NCBI GenBank assembly: GCA_024277115.1
Contig: JAJRVW010000161.1
Coordinates: 1-35,024, forward strand
Direction: 5' to 3'
Length of the DNA stretch: 35,024 bases
DNA from: Calditrichota bacterium
GTDB lineage: Bacteria; Calditrichota; Calditrichia; Calditrichales; J004
The translations under genes and the position numbers were made by a program. Below the pieces are notes generated by a model that ran no database searches, was not told where the DNA came from, and saw nothing but the letters and a program-made list of their open reading frames with translations. Positions 26,205 to 34,576 of the stretch are shown here, in pieces (position 1 is the first letter of the stretch; each line of letters opens with the position of its first letter).

Positions 26205-28514
26205 TTAAAATTCAAAATTTATACCAATAGTCGGCAGTAAAGGAAACATATACTGTTCTTCCACTCCCGGTTTAAAATCTTCATCAAAATTATAACGGGC
26301 AAACCACACATTTCTTCGGTTGCCGATATTATAAATTTGCAGGTATGGCGCCATCGACCAGGATTTATATTGCCGTGTCCAGGTAAAACTTACATCCATA
26401 CGGGCATAGCCGGGCAAACGGATTTGGTTTATCCGTGTTGGCGCCAGGGCCACATCCCGATAAGGCGCATCCGGAGAGGAACCAATCAGATAGGCTGATC
26501 CGGGCTCAGTCATCGGCTGGCCGGTGGAATAAACAAAATTCATGCCCATGTTCCAGCGGCTGCTATCCTGGCCATAAGTAGATGAAAACAAATTATCCAA
26601 ATCCACATTCGCAATCACGTTCACGGTATGCGTTCGGTCGTGCCGGGGATTAAAAGCGCGTTCCTGGTTTATATCATCGATGGTGTACTTTGTCTCTGCA
26701 AAAGAATACCCGGCCCAGCCTGTAATAATCCCGCTGTCTTTGCGCAGCAATATTTCAAACCCCGCCGATGTTCCATCCCCACGGTTTAACAGCGTCGCGC
26801 CCGATGTAAAAACAGGTTCGTTGTCTTCGTTAAAATAATCGGCTTTCAATTCGGTAAGAAAGTTTTGATCAAAAGAATAAATATTTTTATAGGTTTTATA
26901 ATAAACCTCTGCTTCAAGTTGAAAAGCACCCGGCAACTCACGTTGATAGCCAAAAATATAATGCACAGATGTGGACGGCTTCAAAACCTTGTTAGAGGTT
27001 GTCCAAATATCGGCAAAAGCAAAGCGTGGGATGCGGTGTAAATATTGATGATAAATACCGGTAGAAAACTTGAGTGTACTTTTATCATCCAACCGATATT
27101 TAAGGGCAAAACGCGGGGCCACATCAAAAAAGTTTTTATCTGCAACAAAATAATTTAAGCGGATTCCCGCCTGCACGTCCCACAGGGGATCCGGTTGCCA
27201 TTTTGTTTGTAAATAGGCCACATAATGCTGGCGTTTTGCACCGACAATTACCTCGCGTCCCGGCGCAAGCGATTTAAAACTTACATCAAAATTTTTCTGC
27301 TCAAAACCAAAATCGGTATTCAAATTATTTGCATGATGATATTCCAGGTTGCCTTTTACGGTGATGTCGTTTAAGATATTTTCTTCTTCAACATCAAAGC
27401 CCTCAAATTGTAAAAAGGAAGAAAAGCGGCTGGCCGTCACCCAAAAATTTGAAAATAATTTCGGATTGAAAACATGGGTCCATTTTAAACTTCCGGTTTT
27501 ATTGCCCCAATCGTACTTAAAACCAAAATCACCGTTGGCATCGCCATTAAAAACCACGTCAAGCAAATCCCGGCCACCATAGCCGCTGACGGTTAAATTA
27601 TTATTGGCGTCCAAATCAAAAAAGGCCTTGATATTCCCATCATAAAAATAATAATCGGGGATGTCATCAATGGCGCGTCCAACAGTCTGGTCAAAATATG
27701 TGCGACGTAGCGAGCCGGACAAAGAGCCATAACTTCCTAAAGGTGTCTGCAAAGTAGTGCGGGCCGAAAGGAGGCTGATCCCTGCTTTTCCTTCAAATGC
27801 CTTGCGGTTTCCATCAATATTTGTGACATCAATTATAGAGGAAAGCCGGCCGCCACGATCAGCGCTAAACCCGCCCTTGGACAAATCCACTTGTTTTATG
27901 GCATCGGTATTAAAAGTAGAAAATAACCCAAAAGCATGTTCGGGATTATAAACGTCGGTGCCATCGAGCAGGTATAAATTTTGGTAGGGCGTTCCACCGC
28001 GCACATAAAGGGCGGAAGAAAAGTCGGAAAGTGGCAAAATACCGGGCAAGGTTTGTAACGACCTTAGCAAATCCGCTTCGGCAATTTGCGGGATGGCATT
28101 TATCTGCCGCGCCGAAAGTTTGAGGGTGGAAATTTGTTTTTCAAATAGCTGATCGGCAATAGGGACAGAATCGGCCGTGACAACAATTGTCTCGGATTCT
28201 AAAATATCCTCTTTGAGGACAATATTAATTTTGATGTTTTCACCCTGCTTTACCACAAGGTTCAACATTTTGGTTTTATACCCCAAAAAGGATGCGACAA
28301 GTTTAACTTTACCGACAGGCACATTGGTGATTACATAATAGCCACTATTATTTGTGCTTGCCCCAAGAGGCAAATCTTCCAGATAAATATTGGCGCCTAT
28401 CAAGGCCTCCAACGATGCTTCTTCAAACACAAAGCCGCTTATGGTTGCCGTATCGTTTTCTTGTGAAAATATTGGGATGGTCAGTAAAAAGAAAAAAGTA
28501 AAAAGGGATTTCAT
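26205..28514 (-). CDS. TonB-dependent outer-membrane receptor
   Basis: A 769-residue receptor with signal peptide MKSLFTFFFLLTIPIFSQ. Residues about 23-105 form a carboxypeptidase-regulatory-like domain (TISGFVFEEASLEALIGANI...GYYVITNVPVGKVKLVASFLGY). A plug follows, with LLRSLQTLPGILPLSDFSSAL, VRGGTPYQNLYLLDGTDVYNP and FSADRGGRLSS. The rest is a 22-strand-type barrel with aromatic strand ends and closes with LLPTIGINFEF. It would bind a ligand outside the cell and import it with energy from TonB. It is upstream of the DUF4249 lipoprotein, a common pairing. Nothing in the sequence identifies the ligand; no SusD homologue is adjacent. Confidence 0.92.
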   Translation of the reverse strand: MKSLFTFFFLLTIPIFSQENDTATISGFVFEEASLEALIGANIYLEDLPLGASTNNSGYYVITNVPVGKVKLVASFLGYKTKMLNLVVKQGENIKINIVLKEDILESETIVVTADSVPIADQLFEKQISTLKLSARQINAIPQIAEADLLRSLQTLPGILPLSDFSSALYVRGGTPYQNLYLLDGTDVYNPEHAFGLFSTFNTDAIKQVDLSKGGFSADRGGRLSSIIDVTNIDGNRKAFEGKAGISLLSARTTLQTPLGSYGSLSGSLRRTYFDQTVGRAIDDIPDYYFYDGNIKAFFDLDANNNLTVSGYGGRDLLDVVFNGDANGDFGFKYDWGNKTGSLKWTHVFNPKLFSNFWVTASRFSSFLQFEGFDVEEENILNDITVKGNLEYHHANNLNTDFGFEQKNFDVSFKSLAPGREVIVGAKRQHYVAYLQTKWQPDPLWDVQAGIRLNYFVADKNFFDVAPRFALKYRLDDKSTLKFSTGIYHQYLHRIPRFAFADIWTTSNKVLKPSTSVHYIFGYQRELPGAFQLEAEVYYKTYKNIYSFDQNFLTELKADYFNEDNEPVFTSGATLLNRGDGTSAGFEILLRKDSGIITGWAGYSFAETKYTIDDINQERAFNPRHDRTHTVNVIANVDLDNLFSSTYGQDSSRWNMGMNFVYSTGQPMTEPGSAYLIGSSPDAPYRDVALAPTRINQIRLPGYARMDVSFTWTRQYKSWSMAPYLQIYNIGNRRNVWFARYNFDEDFKPGVEEQYMFPLLPTIGINFEF

Positions 28515-28613
28515 TACGTCCGTTCAATCTATTTTAAATTTTTTAATATTAGAAAAGTCAAAGAAACGAAGTGCTCAAATAATTGTTGCATAAGGCGCTC
28601 CTTTTTATATAAC

Positions 28614-28646
28614 AAAAAAGCCCTCTCAAAAAATTTGAAGGGCCTT
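28614..28646 (-). terminator. Intrinsic terminator after topA
   Basis: On the minus strand a hairpin pairs GCCCTTCAAA with TTTGA-G-AGGGC (plus-strand arms 28620-28630 and 28634-28643, one bulged base), followed by a run of six T (plus-strand A-run 28614-28619). It ends the topA transcript before the TonB receptor gene. Confidence 0.8.
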
Positions 28647-28705
28647 TATATAGATTTTATAGGTTTCCAAAACCTGAAAAGTCTATCAGAGATGATCTTT
28701 TCAAA

Positions 28706-29107
28706 TTATTTCTTTTTCTTCTTTTTACGCGCTTCCGTTGTCTCAACCAGCTCAATGCATTCTTTCTGTGTCAACTCTTCCGGTTTTTTTCCTTTTGGGA
28801 TGCGTGCATTTATTTTGCCACTTTTTACGTACGGGCCATAACGTCCGTTAAGGACTTGTATTTTACCACCATTAAATTCTTTAATAATAAGATTGCTCTT
28901 TTTCTCCGCATCTTCTGCGATCAGTTCCAGGGCACGTTCCAAAGTAATTGTGTAAGGATCGTCTTCTTTGATGGAGACAAACTTTTTCCCAACCCGCACA
29001 TAAGGGCCATAGCGTCCAATATTGGCCGAGATCGCTTCGCCATCTTTGGTTTCGCCCAATTGGCGAGGCAAATCAAATAATTTAAGCACCTCTTCCAAAG
29101 TGATGCT
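28706..29107 (-). pseudogene. topA: C-terminal part of topA, beyond an in-frame stop
   Basis: In the same frame as topA and directly after its TAA, the sequence reads SITLEEVLKLFDLPRQLG, then two TopA C-terminal repeats, each with a GRYGPYV core (ANIGRYGPYVRVGKKF and LNGRYGPYVKSGK), and ends RKKKKKK. This is the normal end of a Bacteroidetes-type topoisomerase I. The only in-frame start, a TTG at 29098, lies inside a conserved block and has no ribosome site, so this is not a separate gene. The piece is 133 codons plus stop. Confidence 0.85.
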
Positions 29108-30997
29108 TTACAGGCGCTGGTCTTTTAACAAACTGGCAAACAAAGGCTTCTCTTCGTCATCAACCGTACCGATTTGCGCCATAGCGCCATAGCGTGCCAT
29201 ACGCACACTAACCGGCTTGCCACTCTTTGGGTCCGTGCCCAAAACACGCGCCTGAACCACCTCACTTTTAGGGATTTTTTCCTTCTCTTCGACCTGTTTG
29301 CTAAAATTTTTCCAGAACTCCTTCATTAAAGGAATCCATTGATTCTCCCCGCGGGAAATCTCATCAAGCTTATCTTCCAACTGGGCAGTAAATTCATAAT
29401 CTACATATCGTGTGAAGTGCTCAGTTAAAAATTTGTTTACAACACGCCCGATATCGGTGGGATGAAATCGTTTTGCTTCAAGTTCTACATATTCCCGCGA
29501 TGTTAAGGTAGAAATAATTGCAGCATAAGTGGATGGCCGGCCAATACCAAATTCTTCCAGCGCCTTAATTAACGTCGCTTCCGAAAATCGGCCCGGAGGC
29601 TTTGTAAAATGTTGCTCATTAACAATATCTTTTAATCCAACCTGTTCGCCAATCTCAAATTTTGGCAAGATTTTTTCATCGGTATTTTCGGCCGGATCGT
29701 CCACGCCAATTTTATAGACCTGCAAATAACCCGGGCTTTCAATTGTTGAACCGGTTGCGCGGAATACGCCTTTATCGCCGCAACGAAAATCAACACCAAC
29801 CGTATTTATTTTTGCCGGGACCATCTGGCTGGCCACGGCGCGTTTCCAAACCAGGCCATATAGTTTTAACTGGTCTGCCGATAAATGTTTTTTTATCGAA
29901 TCCGGTGTCAGCTTTACAGATGTTGGCCGGATAGCCTCGTGCGCTTCTTGTGCGTTCTTGGATTTTGTTCGATAAAAATTGGGTTTTTCCGGGCAGTTTT
30001 CTTTGCCGTATTCCCCATTTATAAAAGTACGGATTTCATCGAGCGCCTGTTTGGCCATATTAACCGAATCCGTTCTCATATAAGTGATGAGGCCAACCTC
30101 GCCGCTACCCACGTCGATACCTTCGTATAATTGCTGGGCAATACGCATGGTACGTTTTGCCGAAAACCCAAATTTGCGGGAAGCATCCTGCTGTAATGTT
30201 GAAGTTATAAATGGTGGTTGGGGCGAACGTTTACGTTGTTTTTTGTCAATATTATCAACAACCAAAGTGCCGTTTGCAGATGTAAGAAGGGCTTCACGGA
30301 TGGTGGTTGCCCGTTCCCCATCGGTGATATAAAACTGGCCCGCTTTATCTTTTTCAAAACGTGTAAGGTTTGCTGAAAATACTTGTCCTTTTTTATCACA
30401 TTGGGCGGTTACAGACCAATATTCCCGCGGAACAAATGCTTCAATTTCTTTTTCACGCTCTACAATTAAACGCAGAGCCGGGCTTTGGACCCTTCCTGCC
30501 GAAAGGCCATACTTAATTTTTTTCCATAAGAGCGGCGATAAATTGAAACCAACAAGATAATCCAACGCACGGCGTGCTTGTTGGGCATTAACTAAATCTT
30601 CAGAGATTTTCCGTGGATTATCGACCGCTTCGGTTACAGCTGACTTAGTGATTTCATAAAACGCTACCCGGTGCACGGGTTTATCTTTTATTAGCTTCTT
30701 TTCTTTCAACAATTCTTGTACATGCCAGGAAATAGCCTCACCTTCACGATCGGGGTCAGTAGCGAGATAAATGGTGTCATTCTTCTTTACGGCCTTAAAT
30801 ATTTCATCAATATTTTTTTTATTTTTTTTGACCGGTTCATAATTCATTTGAAAGGTTTCTGTGTCTACCGCACCTTCTTTTGGCACCAAATCACGCACGT
30901 GCCCAAAAGTAGCAATAACCTGAAAATCGTTTCCAAGGTATTTATTTATGGTTTTCGCTTTAGCGGGAGACTCAACTATCACAAGGTTCTTACTCAT
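29108..30997 (-). CDS. topA: DNA topoisomerase I, cut short by an in-frame TAA
   Basis: A 629-residue type IA topoisomerase that relaxes negative supercoils by single-strand cutting. The TOPRIM domain holds Glu9 (IVESPAKAKTI) and ATDPDREGE with Asp81 and Asp83. The catalytic tyrosine is Tyr306 in GLITYMRTDS, and SAGRVQSPALRLIVERE and FGIGRPSTYA are also typical. The frame stops at 29108-29110 after FASLLKDQRL. In relatives this position continues straight into (E/D)TITLEEAL; the next codons here read SITLEEV. A change of GAA or AAA to TAA would explain it. The full frame would be 763 codons. The catalytic core is complete, so the short protein might still work with reduced DNA binding. Spacing to the nearest GGA motif is long. 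Confidence 0.93.
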   Translation of the reverse strand: MSKNLVIVESPAKAKTINKYLGNDFQVIATFGHVRDLVPKEGAVDTETFQMNYEPVKKNKKNIDEIFKAVKKNDTIYLATDPDREGEAISWHVQELLKEKKLIKDKPVHRVAFYEITKSAVTEAVDNPRKISEDLVNAQQARRALDYLVGFNLSPLLWKKIKYGLSAGRVQSPALRLIVEREKEIEAFVPREYWSVTAQCDKKGQVFSANLTRFEKDKAGQFYITDGERATTIREALLTSANGTLVVDNIDKKQRKRSPQPPFITSTLQQDASRKFGFSAKRTMRIAQQLYEGIDVGSGEVGLITYMRTDSVNMAKQALDEIRTFINGEYGKENCPEKPNFYRTKSKNAQEAHEAIRPTSVKLTPDSIKKHLSADQLKLYGLVWKRAVASQMVPAKINTVGVDFRCGDKGVFRATGSTIESPGYLQVYKIGVDDPAENTDEKILPKFEIGEQVGLKDIVNEQHFTKPPGRFSEATLIKALEEFGIGRPSTYAAIISTLTSREYVELEAKRFHPTDIGRVVNKFLTEHFTRYVDYEFTAQLEDKLDEISRGENQWIPLMKEFWKNFSKQVEEKEKIPKSEVVQARVLGTDPKSGKPVSVRMARYGAMAQIGTVDDEEKPLFASLLKDQRL

Positions 30998-31328
30998 ATT
31001 TATTAACTGCTTTCCAGGTTAATCGGTTTTGTAAAAGAGATAAGTTATTTGGGGTTTAAAAAAGGTGAATATTATGGCTTCTTGATGGTTATATCAAGTT
31101 TTGTTTAAAAAATAAAACCAAAATAATGAATATTTTTTTTATTTGCTGCGTTACACTAATAAATCACATTCACATTAATGATGACATCTGTTGCGATTTT
31201 ATACATTAATATTTTAATAGTATGAACATGGACAAATACTAATTTTTTCAACAATATAATTGCATATTTTCAATTTCTTCTCGATACTTTAATAGAAGAT
31301 AAACCAATATCTAACTCTTTGGGATTAA
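30998..31328. other. AT-rich divergent promoter interval between topA and xerC
   Basis: About 331 bases, very AT-rich with several A and T tracts (for example the T-run near 31132). It must contain the divergent promoters of topA and xerC. No ORF, tRNA or clear structured RNA was seen. Confidence 0.4.
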
Positions 31329-32228
31329 ATGGATATTACCGTTCGTAAATTTTTAAGATATCTTGACTTAGAAAAGCGTTATTCTCCTCAAACAATCAAA
31401 AGCTATTCGACTGATTTAACCCAATTTTCTGATTTTTTAGAAGAGTTGGACGATGGTTATGACATCACCTGGAAAAAAATAGATAAAAAAAATGTCCGCC
31501 ATTTTTTGATTGAATTGCAGGAACGTGGAATTGGCAGAAGGTCGATCGCGCGAAAAGTTGCCACGTTAAAATCATTTTTTCAATATCTTGAAAAGCAGGA
31601 AATTGTAAAAAGCAGTATTGCCCCTTCCATAAAAATGCCCAAGTTTGACCAAAAACTGCCCGAATTTTTATCCACCGATGAAATAAAAGAAATTCTATTA
31701 ATCGCGGATAAAAAATCTTTTGAAGGAATCCGTGACACAGCTATTCTTGAACTTTTTTATTCGTGTGGCCTACGCCTTTCCGAATTAATCAATTTACGCC
31801 TTGAAGACCTGATGCTGCGCGAAAATGCGATCCGTGTAATCGGGAAGGGCAAGAAGGAACGTGTTGTGCCCATAGGCAAATCAGCAAAAAATACAATTTT
31901 AAACTTTTTAAGTTCCAGAAATAAAGTTGCCCAGGCTGGTGTACACGAGCTTTTTATTTTAAAGTCAGGCAAAAAAATGTATGCCATGGCCATTCAAAGG
32001 TTGGTAAAAAAATATATTAATCAGGTTGTAAATGTGCATGCAGCCAGCCCACACATTTTACGGCACAGCTATGCAACACACTTATTAGACCGAGGCGCAA
32101 GTATCCGTGTGGTAAAAGACCTGCTTGGCCATCAGAACCTTTCTACAACACAGGTGTATACACATTTATCTATCGAACACTTACAAAGAGTTTATAAAAA
32201 GGCACATCCAGGTGCAGAGAAAGAATAA
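31329..32228 (+). CDS. xerC: Tyrosine recombinase XerC
   Basis: A 299-residue tyrosine recombinase that resolves chromosome dimers at dif with a partner Xer protein. The N-terminal SAM-like domain starts FLRYLDLEKRYSPQTIKSYS. The catalytic set is complete: Arg149 in CGLRLSEL, Lys173 in GKGKKERVVP, His242 and Arg245 in HILRHSYATHLL, His268 in LLGHQNLSTTQ and the nucleophile Tyr277 in VYTHL. Length and the final KAHPGAEKE fit XerC better than XerD or a phage integrase, and no attachment site or mobile genes are adjacent. The hpf gene follows after 24 bases, so the two are probably one operon. Confidence 0.9.
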   Translation: MDITVRKFLRYLDLEKRYSPQTIKSYSTDLTQFSDFLEELDDGYDITWKKIDKKNVRHFLIELQERGIGRRSIARKVATLKSFFQYLEKQEIVKSSIAPSIKMPKFDQKLPEFLSTDEIKEILLIADKKSFEGIRDTAILELFYSCGLRLSELINLRLEDLMLRENAIRVIGKGKKERVVPIGKSAKNTILNFLSSRNKVAQAGVHELFILKSGKKMYAMAIQRLVKKYINQVVNVHAASPHILRHSYATHLLDRGASIRVVKDLLGHQNLSTTQVYTHLSIEHLQRVYKKAHPGAEKE

Positions 32229-32252
32229 TTAACCTTATATAAGGAGGATTCT

Positions 32253-32573
32253 ATGAATATCGCCATAACTACCAGAGGCTATAAAGCTCCGGAGCGTTTA
32301 AAGAGTTATATTACTGAAAAAATGAACCGGTTAGAGCGCTTTGCCGAGATGATTATGAGCAGCGAAGTCATTATATCCTACGAAAAGTTAGATCAGGTAG
32401 TTGAGTTTAAGGTGAAGTTGAGACACAGGACAATTGTAATCAAAGAAAAATCGGAGGATATTTTTAAATCGGTTGATCTGGCAATTGACAATGTTGAAAG
32501 ACAAGTAGCCAGGGCCAAAGGAAAATTAAAAGACCGCAATAATGTTAAAATAGTCGAAAGTCTCGAGCAATAA
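32253..32573 (+). CDS. hpf: Ribosome hibernation promoting factor, short form
   Basis: A 106-residue protein of the HPF/RaiA (S30AE) family, which binds the decoding region of idle 70S ribosomes in slow growth. It has the family start NIAITTRGYKAPERLKSYITEKMNRLERF reduced to the usual beta-alpha-beta-beta-beta-alpha fold, with VEFKVKLRHRTIVIKEKSEDIFKSVDLAIDNVERQ in the middle. It lacks the C-terminal dimerisation domain of long HPF. It has the best ribosome site in the window, AAGGAGG six bases before the ATG, and a strong terminator just after the stop, both consistent with high expression. Confidence 0.9.
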   Translation: MNIAITTRGYKAPERLKSYITEKMNRLERFAEMIMSSEVIISYEKLDQVVEFKVKLRHRTIVIKEKSEDIFKSVDLAIDNVERQVARAKGKLKDRNNVKIVESLEQ

Positions 32574-32579
32574 ATTAAT

Positions 32580-32607
32580 AGGCGCCTTTCCGGGGCGCCT
32601 TTTTTTT
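32580..32607 (+). terminator. Strong intrinsic terminator of the xerC-hpf operon
   Basis: Arms AGGCGCC (32580-32586) and GGCGCCT (32594-32600) enclose a 7-base loop and are followed by a run of eight T. It begins seven bases after the hpf stop. Confidence 0.93.
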
Positions 32608-32660
32608 ACCCCAAACAAGCTTTCACTTTTTCTATCTACAGAAAACAGTGATTTTTTATT

Positions 32661-32688
32661 TTGGCCAGGAGCAATTATCGTGTACAAT
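32661..32688 (+). promoter_or_regulatory. Candidate promoter of the hprK-PTS operon
   Basis: TTGGCC at 32661-32666 and TACAAT at 32683-32688 are 16 bases apart and lie 42 bases before the hprK ATG, after the upstream terminator. The -10-like box is good and the -35-like box poor. FCB-group promoters may differ from this pattern. Confidence 0.35.
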
Positions 32689-32730
32689 AATTTGCAAATC
32701 CAATAAGGAACAGCATATATTATCCGCATT

Positions 32731-33717
32731 ATGAATGAATATATTACCGTACGCGCGTTGCTTGAAACGAATAAACGCCGGTTAAAATTAAAACTACTTT
32801 GCTCTGTAAACGGCCTCAATAAAAAAATTGTAAATGCAGAGTTACACCGCCCCGGCCTTGCGCTTTCCGGATTTACAGGTACCTTTACCTATGAACGTAT
32901 CCAGATTTTAGGAAATACGGAGATTTCGTTCTTAAAGGAGATGCCCAATGACGCTTTACGTAAATCAATTGACAAATTATTGGACTTTGCCATACCTGTA
33001 ATAATTATTACATCGGGTAATAAACCACCCGCCTATTTGGTTGAAGTTGCCACCCGTCGTTATATCCCCATTTTAACAACCTCAATCCACACAACAGAGT
33101 TTAGCCATTTATTGGCCGATTATCTTCAAAGAGAGTTTGCACCGCGAGAGTCCTTTCATGGTTCGCTCGTAGATGTTTATGGCGTTGGAATTTTATTCTC
33201 AGGAAGAAGCGGTATTGGCAAAAGTGAGATTGCCATGGACCTTGTAGAACGCGGGCATCGCCTGGTAGCTGATGATTTAGTGGTCATTACGCGTAAATCA
33301 CAAGATGTGCTTATTGGAAGTGGAACAGCGCATTCTGAACATATGATGGAGATAAGGGGAATCGGGCTTATTGACGTAAAACGTATGTTTGGGATACGTG
33401 GCGTACGGATGCAAAAACGGGTTGAGGTTGAAGTGCACCTGGAAGACTGGGACGAAAGCAAAGAATATGAACGGATTGGCCTGGATGATAAAAACACAAC
33501 AATACTTGGTGTTAGCATCCCGCAGGTACTTTTGCCAATCAACCCCGGGAAAAACATTACGGTAATCTCAGAAACAATTGCAATGAACCAGCTTTTAAAA
33601 ACCTATGGCTACCATCCCGCAAAAGAATTTAACAGTAACCTTAAAAAGCACATGCAGGAAAAAAATGCCAGTCCTTTGGCCCGGGACCTAGATCAATTAG
33701 AAAAAGATTTTGAATGA
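32731..33717 (+). CDS. hprK: HPr kinase/phosphorylase
   Basis: A 328-residue bifunctional enzyme that adds and removes phosphate on a serine of HPr and so links sugar transport to metabolism. The N-terminal domain is followed by a P-loop kinase domain with Walker A GRSGIGKS at 158-165, FHGSLVDVYG (His143), RLVADDLVVI with the acidic pair near 181, and the signature EIRGIGLIDVKRMFGIRG at 207-224. The length is normal for HprK/P. No good ribosome site is near the ATG; an AAGGA is about 19 bases away. The stop overlaps the start of the EIIA gene as ATGA, indicating translational coupling. HPr itself is not in the window. Confidence 0.93.
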   Translation: MNEYITVRALLETNKRRLKLKLLCSVNGLNKKIVNAELHRPGLALSGFTGTFTYERIQILGNTEISFLKEMPNDALRKSIDKLLDFAIPVIIITSGNKPPAYLVEVATRRYIPILTTSIHTTEFSHLLADYLQREFAPRESFHGSLVDVYGVGILFSGRSGIGKSEIAMDLVERGHRLVADDLVVITRKSQDVLIGSGTAHSEHMMEIRGIGLIDVKRMFGIRGVRMQKRVEVEVHLEDWDESKEYERIGLDDKNTTILGVSIPQVLLPINPGKNITVISETIAMNQLLKTYGYHPAKEFNSNLKKHMQEKNASPLARDLDQLEKDFE

Positions 33718-34100
33718 ATAAGACCCTCGGATTTATCATCACACATGGAAACCTGGCAGAAGAGTTAAATATTGTCGCCCAAAAATTATTGCCAAACCCT
33801 ATAGAAGTCCTGGTATTTTCGAACCAGAAAGACACTATTGAAAAAATCAGGCAAGACGCCCTTTCAATAATTAATAATCACAAGCCGGAAAAGTTAATTG
33901 TTTTTGTAGATTTATTAGGTGGAAGCTGTTGGCATGCAGCAATGGGTTTAAAAAAAGAATTTGAAAACACCTTTATCTTTACCGGCGTCAATATCCCGAT
34001 GTTAATATCATTTTCAGCCAATTATGCACGGATGGACTGGGACGATTTACTTGTAAAAATTGAAGAAGATTCTAAAAAAGCCATACGAGTAATAAAATAA
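33714..34100 (+). CDS. PTS mannose-family EIIA component
   Basis: A 128-residue EIIA of the mannose-type phosphotransferase system. The phosphorylated histidine is His11 in FIITHGNLAEEL, and FVDLLGGSCWHAA matches the conserved (D)xxGGTP-like loop. It also has TGVNIPMLISF as in family members. It would accept phosphate from HPr and pass it to EIIB. Start and stop overlap the neighbours (ATGA with hprK, one base with EIIB), so the three are one translational unit. The GGS-C-W variation in the loop is less usual than the GGTP of transporting EIIA. In bacteria without a full PTS such proteins may be regulatory. Confidence 0.9.
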   Translation: MNKTLGFIITHGNLAEELNIVAQKLLPNPIEVLVFSNQKDTIEKIRQDALSIINNHKPEKLIVFVDLLGGSCWHAAMGLKKEFENTFIFTGVNIPMLISFSANYARMDWDDLLVKIEEDSKKAIRVIK

Positions 34101-34576
34101 TGAGTGTTCAACTTTTCAGGATCGATGACCGGCTTATTCATGGACAGGTTGCAATAACCTGGGCAACGGCCCTCAACTCCGACTCAATCCTTTTATGTGA
34201 TGATTCTGTTTGTGAAAACGAGTGGGAGAAAGAGCTTTATCTGTACGCCTCGCCAGAATATTTAAAAATATCCATACTTTGTATCTCTGAAACGGCACAA
34301 TTATTAAAAGAAGAAAACCGGGACCTTTCAAAAACAATCTTGCTTGTAAACAGCCCATTTGTAATTGAGGCACTCATTAAAAAAGGCGTAACCTTAAACA
34401 AAGTAAATGTTGGCGGGATTCATTTCCGTGAAGGCCGCGAAAACCTACTCCCTTATTTATATCTCGATGAAGAAGAGAAAACTTCGTTTAAACGCTGCCT
34501 CGCACAAGGCATCCGGTTTGAATGCTTAGACGTGCCGACCGGAAATAAAATTGATCTTCAGAAAATAATATCCTGA
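34100..34576 (+). CDS. PTS mannose/sorbose-family EIIB component
   Basis: A 158-residue EIIB with the active-site block FRIDDRLIHGQVAITWA, where His14 takes phosphate from EIIA. The middle shows LLVNSPFVIEALIKKGV and NVGGIHFREGREN, as in the mannose/sorbose EIIB family, including the VNVGGxH motif. Normal length. It follows the EIIA gene with a one-base overlap. Normally EIIC and EIID membrane genes come next, but none starts in the remaining 448 bases. The protein may work with a membrane pair encoded elsewhere or only in signalling. Confidence 0.92.
   Translation: MSVQLFRIDDRLIHGQVAITWATALNSDSILLCDDSVCENEWEKELYLYASPEYLKISILCISETAQLLKEENRDLSKTILLVNSPFVIEALIKKGVTLNKVNVGGIHFREGRENLLPYLYLDEEEKTSFKRCLAQGIRFECLDVPTGNKIDLQKIIS

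Noticed and set aside
28706-29098. Separate small gene starting at a TTG
   Set aside because: The start lies inside a block that is continuous in TopA relatives and is in the same frame as topA, so it is the end of topA.
31329-32228. XerC as a phage or integron integrase marking a mobile element
   Set aside because: No attachment repeats, excisionase or cargo genes flank it; its size and operon with hpf fit the housekeeping enzyme.
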